DNA of 16,795 nucleotides from Actinomortierella ambigua (lineage: Eukaryota; Mortierellomycota; Mortierellomycetes; Mortierellales; Mortierellaceae): positions 1-16,795 of the forward strand of contig JAAAJB010000694.1 of assembly GCA_016098155.1 (NCBI GenBank), given 5' to 3'. Every line of letters begins with the position of its first letter. The stretch's first letter is position 1. This document shows positions 1 through 9,170 of this stretch, one piece after another. The notes below the pieces were generated by a model. The model was not told the origin of the DNA and made no database searches. It worked only from the letters and a program-made list of their open reading frames with translations. Made by a program: the position numbers and the translations under genes.

Positions 1-494
1 TGGGATGCTCTGAACACTACCTCCTCGTGGTGCATCCTGGGGAAGGCCCACATTGATATGGGCCTTCGCAGAAGGTGTTCACATTATAATTTTCAAAGAC
101 AATGATATGGGAGTGAATAGTGGTAGCTGGGAAGTGAATGCATGCGTGCAAGAAGAACAGGATTTCTCATGTGCACTCATTTTGATCTTGGATTCTATTT
201 ATTTTCATCGTAGAACTGGCCTGACAAAGGAGATGACTATGCACACGGTCAACCTCATGGCTTGCGCAAATTCGTTACTTTCATATATACCATATCACCA
301 TCCAGTGCCACAGGACCATCGCCTACCCCATACCAATACAGCATCATCCGAGTTTGCCACTTTGTTGTTGGCACATTTTTGTCAAATACAGTGGAAAGAA
401 CAAGCAGTGCATTTTGTCACAGATGAATCATCTAGTAATGTTTATATATTTTTTGTTTTTACTAGGAGCTCCCGAAGCTGCCTAATATCGTTCT
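1..494. other. Left flank, no supported gene
   Basis: No coding region is supported here. A plus-strand frame stays open from about 53 to 811, but most of it lies antisense to the well-supported last exon of the RhoGEF gene and its translation has no recognisable domain. Frame 1 from base 1 is open for only 34 codons, so the terminal exon of a neighbouring gene cannot be excluded. The most likely content is the 3' untranslated region and downstream flank of the minus-strand RhoGEF gene. Confidence 0.5.
198..203 (-). terminator. Possible polyadenylation signal of the RhoGEF gene
   Basis: The plus strand reads TTTATT, which is AATAAA on the minus strand, about 290 bases downstream of the minus-strand stop codon. 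It is the only canonical signal I noticed in this flank. A six-base match is weak evidence by itself. Confidence 0.3.
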
Positions 495-3400
495 TTAGAT
501 CTGAATACAATGGCTCGCCGGGAACCAACCCTTGGCCTCCTTTCCAATCTTCTTGCCGAACCACCATCCGTTATCGTTCAGTCCAAAGACAACAATGCTC
601 TCTCCAGGCACAAACGTTAGCTCCCGTGCATCTTCACCCTGGTGCGGATAAATCGCCGTACACTCAAACAACGCCTGCGCTAGCCCAATCTCATCATCGT
701 CCATCCCATCGTCTAGCGCCGGTGGCCTGGTCGATGAACCGCCACCACCGCTGCTACTGCCCTTGCCGGTGGCCATTGTTGTTGTCGAGAACGAACCTAG
801 TGAGCTTGTAGACTCGTTAAAGCCACGGCCGCCAAAAAGATCGGTTGACGACGTGCTAGATCGTGCTCCGCCACCACCACCTCCCATGGTATATGTTGAT
901 GGCGGCCGACTGGCTGCAAATCCAAAATCGTCCGAGTCGGCCACACTCCCGTTGGCATCGTCATTAAACACCGACTCCATCTCAAACGGATTCTCATAGG
1001 CGCTTGGGAAATATCGTGGCATCGGCACCAGCGATGACGGCGTCTCTCGTCCTGATTGGGACGACGATGTCGAGGCCGACGATGAGCCGACGGTTGCGGC
1101 GCCTGCCGCCTTCTTCGCCTGTTGCTGCATTGGGTGCACCAGCAGATTCAATGACGAACCTGTCGAAGCTGCGCGCGAGAGCGACAACGACGACGCCGAA
1201 CCTGATCGCGAGGGTAGACTGGGTGCACTGACCGAGCTGCTCCGCTTTCGTCTTTGCGTCGCATTCTCCCGAATATCTTGGAATGCCATTTCTGAAGTAG
1301 AATGTGTTCATCATCCACAAAAGAAAATAAAAAAGAATGGAATACTGGGTCAGAGCAGTTGCACAAAGGAAGGGGGAGAGTGGCTGGAGTGCAGATTTCC
1401 CGTTTTCATTCTTTCCTGTTTCTCTCTTACCATGTGTCGCAGCAACATTGTGCAACAACCGCACCTGTAGCAGCCTCTCAAGTCCACCCTGTGGTCTTCG
1501 CAGCGCCCTCTCATAGTCGTCAAAGATTCGCGACTTTTGCTCCTCCAAGTACATGCTCAGATCGCCGGGCGACAGGCGCGACAAGCTGCTATCGATATTG
1601 GCAATGTAGAAGCTTAACAGCTTGGCATGGACCTTTTCGTAAAAGAAGCCTTGGATCTTACCAAACTCCATTACAATCCGGTCAAAGTACTGTGTCATGA
1701 GTCCCAAAAACTTGGGAAGCTCCTCAATCAGCTGAGCATTGATTGCCGTATACGCTGCCGCCGACTCCTCCATGTGTTTGTCGATCTAGTTGAAAGCATG
1801 AAAAAAAAGGTCACACAAAACCATCCTGGTAAGCGGTGAGTAACCCGTAATTGGTAGATTGGGTTCCTCCTTCCTGTAAAATCACGAAGCAAATCATTAC
1901 ATTGTCACCACGATCCTTGGCTTCGCGCACGCGATCATAGTCGAGTAATTTCTTCTCGCGCTTCTTCATGACCTGTAATGGGCCCGAATACAGCTTCAAA
2001 AAGTTATCGATGCTCCTGTACACTGTCCGTTTCAGCTGGCTCTCGAGCTCGCGGCCAATCGTCCTTGAAAACTGGGCCAACTCCTGATGGTACTTTTTGA
2101 TCCTCACACTTGCATCCATCTCATCGTTCGCATAGATGGGCGCAAGCCCATACAGCTCCGACAGTGTTGTTGCCATCGCTTCTTGATTGTCAAAATATAC
2201 TAACAATTTTTTTAGAGAAGATTTGAGACTGTTAGCATCTCTCAGAACGTAAAGTTTTTGGCATCCTTTCTTTGCGGAGGGGAGACAAGTCATTCAAAAG
2301 TCTGCCCAATCCTGTTCCTCCTTCTCCTAAAAAAAAAAAAAAAAAAAAACTTACACTTCATCGAGACAAGCCAGGCCTGGATATACTTTGCAAAGTCACG
2401 GATAAGCTTCTGTTGCAGATTAAACTTCTCCAACAGCGCCTCAAACAGGATATCGACTGTCACCTCCGACCCGATAACTGCCTGCCGCAGCTGCTGCGCC
2501 GTTCGTGCAAACTTCTTGTTGAATCCATGCACCACGTCCGAATCCGTCTTCTTCTTACTCCCCACGATCTTCTCCACAATGTCCTTGCGCTTCTTGATCT
2601 CGTTGATCTCCTCCGCCACTACGTGAATTTCACCTTGCACCTCTGCAAGCGCTTCGTAATCCATATGTTCGCGTGGCGTCAGCGCATAGATTTGCTAGAT
2701 TGCAGACATAACATCCCAACAGGAAACAATCAATAAACAAACAAAAAGAATGTATTAGTGAAAGGTGACAGTAATATGATCCACAAGTAAAAGCTCCTTC
2801 ATTCATTTCCTCCTTCTTTGTTTCCCCTCCCCCTCTCCCAGTTCAACCATTCTTGACTTACGTTGATCAAAAGTGGGTACTTGAGAACACGCTGCACAGG
2901 CTTGATCAGCATACTAGCCAGGTCCCATGCTGTCGACTTGCCGCGACACTTTTCCTTGCACAAGTCAAAGAACAATTGGAGCTCTTTCCTGCTCTGAAGG
3001 GCTTGAAGATGCGCCGCCGCCGCATCATTTCGTTTGCAGTACTCGGAAAAGACGCGACGAATATTGGACATCTATTTATTTCATTATCCCCCCAAAAATG
3101 AAAAAGATTAGCAAGTACATCCCGATGTCACCTATTTTTTTTTCTCTCAGTATTAAATCCCGCATAACAGTACGATTGCAAAGTAAGGGAGCCCGATTTT
3201 TTTTTTGACCTACCTCCATCTGGAATGCACGGCCGACAAATGTCTTGGCATCCTGATATTCGTCTTCATGACCCTCCTCAATCAGCCCTCCGCATGCTTC
3301 CGTTAGGTGACCGCCAAAGTCGATTGTGAGTGAGATGATCTCGTCAAGGTTGCCAAACACCAATTTTTCATCCTCCTGTGTGAAATAGGATGATTCTCGC

Positions 3401-4566
3401 ATGTCGGTTACATACACCTGATAGAAAAAAAAAGTTGGTCCCCACGAGAGGATGAAATAAAGAGATCAACATCAGTGTGTGTCATCAAAAACAAATGTAA
3501 ATTATCAGCAGCCTAAAACAGAGTGCACCCCATTCTCCCGGCAAATAAAATCGGCTTACCTCCTGTAACAGCATCATATCCTTGGCATAGCTAAGCTCGG
3601 TCTCGAGCAGTTCCTGAACAACACGCCGCCGCTTGTCCAGGCGATGCTTGCGCTCGGCTTCTTCCGGGGTATCGGGTGTAAGATTGGCCACTGTGCTCCC
3701 ACTGCTTGCTGATCGCTTCGGTAGCATTGGAGGAGGGCCCGATGGTGAGATCGGGCGGGGTGGGGGTCGCTGTGGTGGCGAGGCGACCTTGGCCGTGTTG
3801 ACGGCCTTATGGAAGGCTGTTGAGCCCATGGGTCGTGAGGGGCTGATACTGATGCTGTTGCTACTGCTCCTGTTCAATTGTGGCAGTGTGGGTGATGAAA
3901 TTGTCGAGAAACGAGGCGGTGTTGGCGGTGGTAGTGGTAGTGGTGGTGCAACATCTGCCGCCCTTGTATCCTCTGCTGCCGCAGCCATTTCGTCCTCATC
4001 ACTGCCCATGAAAGGGTTTTTCTCTTCATCATCATTGTCGTCGTCGCCTTCTGGCTCCGCCGTGGCCGCGGCAGCAACGGGCTCGAACGGTTTTGTCGGT
4101 GTTGGTATCCTGGCTGGTAAGATGGTGGCTGACGAGGTTGGTGGTATAGGAGGCTTGGAGATACTGGAGGAGCGAGCGCCCCGCGTGATTGGTGGTGGCG
4201 GTGGCCGAGGTGCCTGCCTCGTTGCTGTGTTGGGCGGATTGAGCGTGGGAAAGCGCATGGGTCCATTGTCAGAGGTTGGCGCTTGTGAGAGTGGTGTTCG
4301 AGTTGGTGGTATGGTACCGATGGGTGCTGATGATGGTTTGGGTAGCCGCTGGATGCCTCCTACTCCTGCTCCTGTTCCTGTTCCTGTAGGGCCAAAGTCT
4401 CCCCAGGTACTGGGAGGTGACGTTGGCGAGCTTGTGGGCTTTGGTGTTAGGGCGGGCTTTGGTTTCTAAAGAGAGACAGAGGGCACAGGAAAAGCAGCAG
4501 AACATGAGGTGGATTAGCATCAGGCTCTTATCTAATTGGCCACTGATGAACGCTGCGAGCCTCGCA

Positions 4567-4615
<49 letters not shown>

Positions 4616-5433
4616 TAACTGCACTCTTGGCGCCTAACCAACATTTTAACGGCACTACTCACAGGCTTGGGGGGAGCAGTGATGGAGTTGACGCTAGTGG
4701 TGGACGACGATGCTTGATGCTGGAACCTGGCCCTTAGATTGGAAAAGTCTGGTTGCCGATCATCGATATCGTCCCGCCCGAGACCTTTGACAGAGGCGGA
4801 GGGAGTAGAGGTACTGCTACTGAATAGGGCGGCGCCGCCACCATTCGGGTCCTGAGGATCTGGGCCTTGGCTCTGGCCAGTGGATGCTGCTGCTGGCTTT
4901 GGTGGTGGCACTGGTGGTGCAGGCGTGGAAATAGACCTCGGCCGACTGGCAGTGTTCCCTGAGGGTACGCGTAGCGATCCGCTTGCTGCCAAGGGTTTCG
5001 ATGCCGCTACTGTTGCTCCTGTGCTTGGCGTAGAGGACTGGAAACGCGTCGGCGTCGCGTAGGTCGAGGCTCTCCATGAGGGTGTCGTCTGGTTGGTGCT
5101 CTGTGTCTGGAATGGGGGTGTAGACATGATTGGGTTGCGTTCAAACGCCTTCCTGAGATCCCCAAAGGAGGTCGAGGTGGATTCGATGCCCGAGTCATTG
5201 CTGCTGCTGTTGCTGTTGGAATTACTAGTGACGCTGCTGGTGCTGATGGAGTTTGCCCGGATGACTGGTGGGCGTGAAGCAGTGGTGGGCTGAGGGTGGT
5301 CGAAGACATTGTCCTGGGAGGGACGAGAGACGAGGGTTGCAGGTTTGGGCTTGACAGGCGGTGGAGGACGCTTCTCGCCGTTGGGGGCCATGGGGGAGCT
5401 CCTGCTCCGGGCCATGTTGGTGGGGGAGTACAT
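495..5433 (-). CDS. Dbl-family RhoGEF with BAR and SH3 domains (dynamin-binding protein/Tuba-like)
   Basis: The predicted product is a guanine nucleotide exchange factor for a Rho-family GTPase (Cdc42 is the usual substrate of the Tuba family), acting at curved membrane and cortical actin. Exons on the minus strand are 5433-4663, 4465-3560, 3417-3214, 3071-2862, 2694-2355, 2199-1901, 1785-1431 and 1291-495. Together they give 3882 nt and 1293 residues, and all seven introns (115-197 bp) are GT-AG. Residues 1 to about 530 are Ser/Pro-rich and disordered-looking, with SH3-ligand-like stretches such as PPPPVKPKP. The DH domain spans about 536-735: CR1 contains ELLETELSYAKDM, and CR3 contains LIKPVQRVLKYPLLIN. 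The BAR domain spans about 750-1010 (FAKYIQAWLVSMK joined to LYFDNQEAMATTLSELYGL across an intron). A Ser/Gly linker follows, then a C-terminal SH3 at about 1232-1293 (ELTFVPGE, NGWWFG, GWFPASH). No PH domain is seen between DH and BAR, as in Tuba. I chose the ATG at 5433 for its A at -3; an in-frame ATG at 5691 would add 86 residues but has a weak context and lies in a pyrimidine-rich leader. Confidence 0.9.
2329..2349. repeat. Homopolymer A21/T21 inside a RhoGEF intron
   Basis: There are 21 consecutive A residues on the plus strand, which is T21 on the sense strand of the RhoGEF gene. The run begins 5 bases after the 5' splice site of intron 5 (2354-2200), so it is not the tract next to the acceptor. 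A T-rich stretch so close to a donor can influence splice-site recognition, but this is also a place where read length errors are likely. Confidence 0.9.
4571..4610. repeat. (CT)20 microsatellite inside a RhoGEF intron
   Basis: Twenty uninterrupted CT units lie in the first intron of the RhoGEF gene (4662-4466). The pre-mRNA carries (GA)20. The repeat does not interrupt coding sequence: the exons either side join in phase 0 between a GTGAGT donor and a CTCTTTAG acceptor. Confidence 0.95.
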
Positions 5434-6413
5434 GGTGATGAGTGAGGAATCAAGGTTGTGAGAAGGTCGAAGGAAGGGGGAGAGAGAAAGAGAGGAGTCG
5501 AAAGGGAAAGGGCTGCTGCTGTGTGCTGTCTGTCCAAGGCCTAGGATGGTCCAGCAAGGCACAGGAAGAAGAGAGGGAGGGGGGCTGGGAAAGGGGGAGG
5601 AAGGGGTGGTTGGGTGGATCGAACAAGCGCCCTGACAGCAGTCACCTGCCTCCACCCATGTCTGTCTTGCTTGTCCGGAGAAGGTACCCATGTAAGCTCT
5701 TTTTTGTTCTCATCGCTCTTTCTTCACTCTTTGACAGAGTGGCATGTAGGACACGCGCCAAGAAAACAACATGGCTGAAGTTGCACAGTTCAACATGAAA
5801 AGAGAAACTATGCCGCCACTGATTGAACGATGATTGGAGTGATACCATGCGTGGGTGGGATCACCCTCTCCTTCCTTTTCGGATCGCAACGGTTGTGGTT
5901 TGAGACCAACAAGTTGTGCTGCATTTTTATGAGTGGCAACAAACGGGAAGCGAGAGAGGGAGAGAGGACACGCAATCGCACAGAGCGTGTGTGCCTCATC
6001 CACATGCATTATTGTTGTGTTGGACATCCCCTTGCCAGGCGCATATCTGGATGGTTGTTTCCTGCTTAGAAAGAGACCTTCTAGCGTGATCGAGAGACTA
6101 CGTACAGAACGCACACACGCAACAAAGTTTCACGCCCAGCCTCTCACCCTGTTGTCATTTGGAACTAAGATGCTCTCTAGAATCGGCTTGACGGCCCTTG
6201 GTAAGGCCGAGTGCACTTTAAACATGTGCTCGTCGTACCTTTCTTTTGTGTGTGTGCGTGTCTGTGTGCGCACGTTGAATCAGTTAGTGTTGAATGTATT
6301 CTCCGCCGCCCCTTGCAGTATTGCATAAAAGGGCATGTCGCCCACTTTGCTGTCGTATCTCTTTCTTTCTCTCTCACTTCTCACTTCTCAAATCTTCCTC
6401 TTTTTCGACAAAC
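5434..6413. promoter_or_regulatory. Divergent intergenic promoter region between RhoGEF and oxidoreductase
   Basis: These 980 bases lie between two start codons pointing away from each other, so both promoters should sit here. The RhoGEF side (about 5434-5640) is strongly C/T-rich on its sense strand, as expected for a fungal leader. A CCAAT box on the minus strand lies at 5833-5837. The oxidoreductase side has a TATA-like CATAAAA at 6324-6330 followed by a long C/T tract at about 6357-6405. No coding region is supported in between; frames that are open here lack any recognisable domain. Confidence 0.6.
6324..6330 (+). promoter_or_regulatory. TATA-like element of the oxidoreductase gene
   Basis: CATAAAA lies 84 to 90 bases upstream of the oxidoreductase start codon. 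A pyrimidine-rich stretch (about 6357-6405) follows and reaches the start codon, an arrangement common at strongly expressed fungal promoters. The assignment rests on position and motif only. Confidence 0.4.
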
Positions 6414-7629
6414 ATGGCCAATGTCGCACTTCCCTCGACGCAAAAGGCGATTCAGTACACAAAGTTTGGCAATCCTTCCGATGTTCTCGAGTTAAACTCC
6501 TCAGCACCGGTTCCCACGCCTGGCCCCAACGAAGTCATCATCAAGGTCCATGCTGCTGCTCTGAACCCCGTCGACTGGAAGCTCATGAAGGGCGGCGTGA
6601 CCAATTTCCTCCTCCCTTCGGTCATGACCCCTGGGCTTGACGTCGCTGGCACCATCGTAGCTGCCGGCACGAAGGTGCTTCAAGAACATCCAACAAACTC
6701 TTCGAATGCTCGCGTGCCACCTTTCAAGGTCGGCGACGAGGTCCTTGCCTTCCTCCATTTCAAATACTCCGGTGGTGCTCTGAAGGAGTACACCAATGTT
6801 GATGTCTCGCTCATCGCCCATAAGCCTGCCTCGCTCTCCTTTGAAGAGGCAGCCGCCTGGCCCTTGGTTTCCATCACGGATTGGGAAGCCCTTGTTATCC
6901 GTGGCAAAATCCAAAAGGGTCACAAGGTCCTCATCAATGGCGCAAGCGGAGGATGTGGTAATGATGAAACCCTCTTGGAAATTCATCCCGTTCTCGTTAC
7001 GATCTGTTCCCATCTAGGCTCACTCTTTGCTCTTCCTTCTCTCTCTCCTCGTTTCATTATTTTTGACAATATTCCAACTAGGCACAACGGCTGTCCAGCT
7101 CGCCAAAGCCTTTGGCGCTCATGTTGTTGGTGTGTGTTCGACACGCAACGTCGAGTTTGTGAAGCAACTCGGTGCCGACGAGGTCGTCGACTACACAAAG
7201 ACCAAAGTCTGGGAGCAGTTTACAAACCAAGACTTTGATATCGTCTACGACACGGCCAGTTCTGGGGCTGAACTGTGGCAGAACGAGGCCAAACTCCTCA
7301 AACGCGACGGCGTCTATGTCTCCATCTCAGAGTCCGAGAACACCATGTCGTCTTTCAAAGATTTCATCGGCACAGGCGCCAGCCTTGCCGCTCGCAAGGT
7401 TTTATCCTTTTTCCACTCTGGTCCCTCTGTCTATCTCTTTACGGCCTTCCCATCAGGCGCTCTCCTGCGTCAAGTCGTGGAGAAACTAATGGAAGGAGAT
7501 GGCGACAAGCGCCATAGTAGACCCGTCATCGACTCGGTGCACGAGTTTACCCTCGACGGCGTCCATAAGGCCTTTGAGCAATCAAAGTCTCGCCGTGCTC
7601 GCGGAAAGATCGTTGTCAAGATTGTTTAA
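6414..7629 (+). CDS. Zinc-free MDR oxidoreductase (quinone oxidoreductase/RTN4IP1-like)
   Basis: This is a medium-chain dehydrogenase/reductase, probably an NAD(P)H-dependent quinone or enone reductase; the substrate cannot be read from sequence. Exons 6414-6957 and 7082-7629 give 363 residues. The 124 bp intron has a GTAATG donor and a CAACTAG acceptor, and splitting a Gly codon restores the nucleotide-binding loop GASGGCG at residues 176-182 followed by TTAVQLAKAFG. The N-terminal GroES-like fold shows AAALNPVDWK (48-57), PGLDVAGTI (73-81) and VGDEVLAF (106-113). The catalytic and structural zinc cysteines of alcohol dehydrogenases are absent, which points to the quinone oxidoreductase branch. 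The C-terminus GKIVVKIV and the total length are normal for the family. The start ATG has A at -3 and lies 84 bases after the TATA-like element. An oddity is Cys at 181, where most relatives have Val. No mitochondrial targeting sequence is obvious, unlike animal RTN4IP1. The gene converges on SDF2, with 147 bases between the stop codons. Confidence 0.92.
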
Positions 7630-7748
7630 ACCAATCCTTTTTTTGCTTCTAAGCAACACCCCCCCCTTATCTCCATATTACTTCGCCGAGTCGTTCTCTA
7701 CCATTGCATGTCTCATCACCCCACCGAATTTTTCTTAAAAAGAAGGCA

Positions 7749-7754
7749 AATAAA
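7749..7754 (+). terminator. Polyadenylation signal of the oxidoreductase gene
   Basis: AATAAA lies 120 bases after the oxidoreductase stop codon. Cleavage 15 to 30 bases further on would fall at, or just inside, the end of the convergent SDF2 coding region, so the two transcripts probably overlap. The motif and distance fit, but the cleavage site is not visible. Confidence 0.5.
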
Positions 7755-7776
7755 TAGCTTTAATGGCCACCTCTCC

Positions 7777-8803
7777 TCAAAATTCGTCCTTGTCATTTTC
7801 ATTCTTGCGCTCCGCAATGTAAATGCCCTCCTGAGCAATCCACCGCTGATCGGGCGAGCTACCCAAGCGCGACGCCGGGTGGCCGGCGACCTCCAATTGG
7901 CCCGGGATGGGCGATCCATAGACGTTCCGCTTCGACGCCGTCAGCAGGGCCAGATCTGTGTCCTGATGCGCCAGCTGGATCGGGGTCTCCCGCAACCAAA
8001 ACCCTTTACTCTTGCTCGCCGATCCAGAAGGGCATTGTACCACCCAGTTGTCGCCTTGATCCATCCCCTCGTACGCCGACACTTCATAGCCGCCCGTCAT
8101 GGGCGACTTGTGTTGCCCGTGCGAGTGCAAAAGCTTGCGTGTGTTGACGTGTCGCAACCGGATCGCGCTGCCGCATGGCACGGGGTCGCCGCGCTCGCAT
8201 GTGTGTCCATTCGCGCCCATCACTTTGGAAAATAAAGATCGGTCGGGATTTTTTTTTTGTGGTAAGATGGAGCAGGAAAAAAAAAAAAATAAAGGGAGTG
8301 GGGAAGAGTGAGCAACTAGCCTTTGTTCCTTTCATGACGCACATGTAGAGTAGGAAGGAAAAGAAAAAAAAGAGAGAAAACGAAAAAGAAGAGTCGTACC
8401 TGTCCAAAGCGAATTAGGGTCATCTGCCTCGGGAAAGGCGGTGACGGATTGCTGACCCGAACCCGAGCCATAAGTTACTGTGTGAGAATGTAGACGCATT
8501 CCCGATCCCTCGTGGGCTAGTTTGATAGACGAACCACAGGTCACTTTCTGAAAGTCTACGATGGGCCCCCCACATTATACATGAAGAAAAAAGAATGGTG
8601 CAATTGCATTCGGAGGTTGGAGGTTAGTTCCTCGAGATGATTGTTTCTGTCCATACGAGAAAAAGTTAAAAAAGTCCATGCTGTTCATGCCGATGATGCT
8701 CTAGCGTCACACCTTCATCCAGGTCCTGGAGAGAGATTGCCGAAACGGTTGCTGCAGTAGCAAGGAGGGCCAGGTAGCCCAATGTCGATGACACGAGCTG
8801 CAT
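7777..8803 (-). CDS. SDF2: SDF2-type MIR-domain protein of the endoplasmic reticulum
   Basis: This is a stromal cell-derived factor 2 homologue. In plants and animals the family is a soluble ER lumen protein acting with Hsp40/BiP in folding quality control, and its MIR fold is shared with protein O-mannosyltransferases. Exons are 8803-8711, 8547-8400 and 8222-7777, giving 228 residues with introns of 163 and 177 bp. Residues 1-22 form a signal peptide (MQLVSSTLGYLALLATAA, then cleavage near VSA). Three MIR repeats follow at about 32-85, 91-146 and 147-205: VTCGSSIKLAH with RLHSHTVTYGSGSGQQSVT, then CGSAIRLRHVNTRKLLHSH with GGYEVSAYEG, then TPIQLAH with GQLEVAG and WIAQEGIYI. Length and order match the family. 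The last four residues are KDEF, a variant of the KDEL/HDEL retrieval signal. The first donor was chosen as GTGACG because only that join gives EG-KVTCGS in frame; a GTGTGA donor one codon earlier breaks the frame. The gene is tandem to and downstream of the HSF gene. Confidence 0.93.
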
Positions 8804-9170
8804 TGGTTATTGTCGAGAGGAAAGAGGAAAAAAGTACTGTTCAAAGTCTATCGTTGTCGCTCTTATTATTTCAATTTGAATTGCGATGGCGCCCAACGAT
8901 TGGACAGTCCGTTGCCACCATCTTTGAGTTTGTGATCAAAAAACTGGCTTTATGAAGTTTGACTAGAGTACAAAAAAACAGAAGGTATGGGGGATAGTGA
9001 AGGGATTGACGCGAGGGAAAAAAAATAAGGATTTCACTCAATAGAGGACGAAAGCTGTACACACAAAGAGATAAAGAATACTCCACAGTCGCCCTCCCAT
9101 AGGACAGGCACCGAGAAGGGAACAAACAAGAATGAGCAAAGTGCCCTGCTGTTACCCAAATGTCTTCATT
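8804..9170 (-). promoter_or_regulatory. SDF2 promoter and HSF 3' flank
   Basis: These 367 bases separate the HSF stop codon from the SDF2 start codon, so they must hold the HSF 3' end and the SDF2 promoter. A CCAAT box on the minus strand lies at 8899-8903, about 96 bases upstream of the SDF2 ATG, followed by an A/T-rich stretch (AAATAATAAG on the minus strand near 8870). No canonical AATAAA is visible on the minus strand; CATAAA at 8949-8954 is a weak variant about 220 bases after the HSF stop. No HSF-type inverted GAA/TTC array is seen. Confidence 0.5.
8885..8903 (-). promoter_or_regulatory. CCAAT box with ER-stress-element-like spacing upstream of SDF2
   Basis: On the minus strand the order is CCAAT, nine bases, CCATC. 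The animal ER stress element is CCAAT-N9-CCACG, so the CCAAT half and spacing match and the second half matches at three of five positions. Fungal unfolded-protein-response factors normally use different sites, so only the CCAAT box itself is reasonably supported. Confidence 0.3.

Noticed and set aside
53..811. Long plus-strand open frame (252 codons)
   Set aside because: Its 3' half is antisense to the SH3-encoding exon of the RhoGEF gene and its translation has no domain-like pattern; the minus-strand gene is far better supported.
3633..4469. Plus-strand open frame of 278 codons, Gly/Val-rich
   Set aside because: It is the antisense of the Pro/Ser-rich second exon of the RhoGEF gene; Gly/Val richness is what the complement of Pro codons gives.
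5434..5691. N-terminal extension of the RhoGEF from an in-frame ATG at 5691
   Set aside because: The start context is weak (T at -3), and the extra 86 residues come from a C/T-rich stretch typical of a leader. Not excluded, but ATG 5433 is preferred.
6067..6083. TAGAA...TTCTA inverted repeat upstream of the oxidoreductase as a heat shock element
   Set aside because: The half-sites are 7 bases apart, out of the 5-base periodicity needed by HSF trimers.
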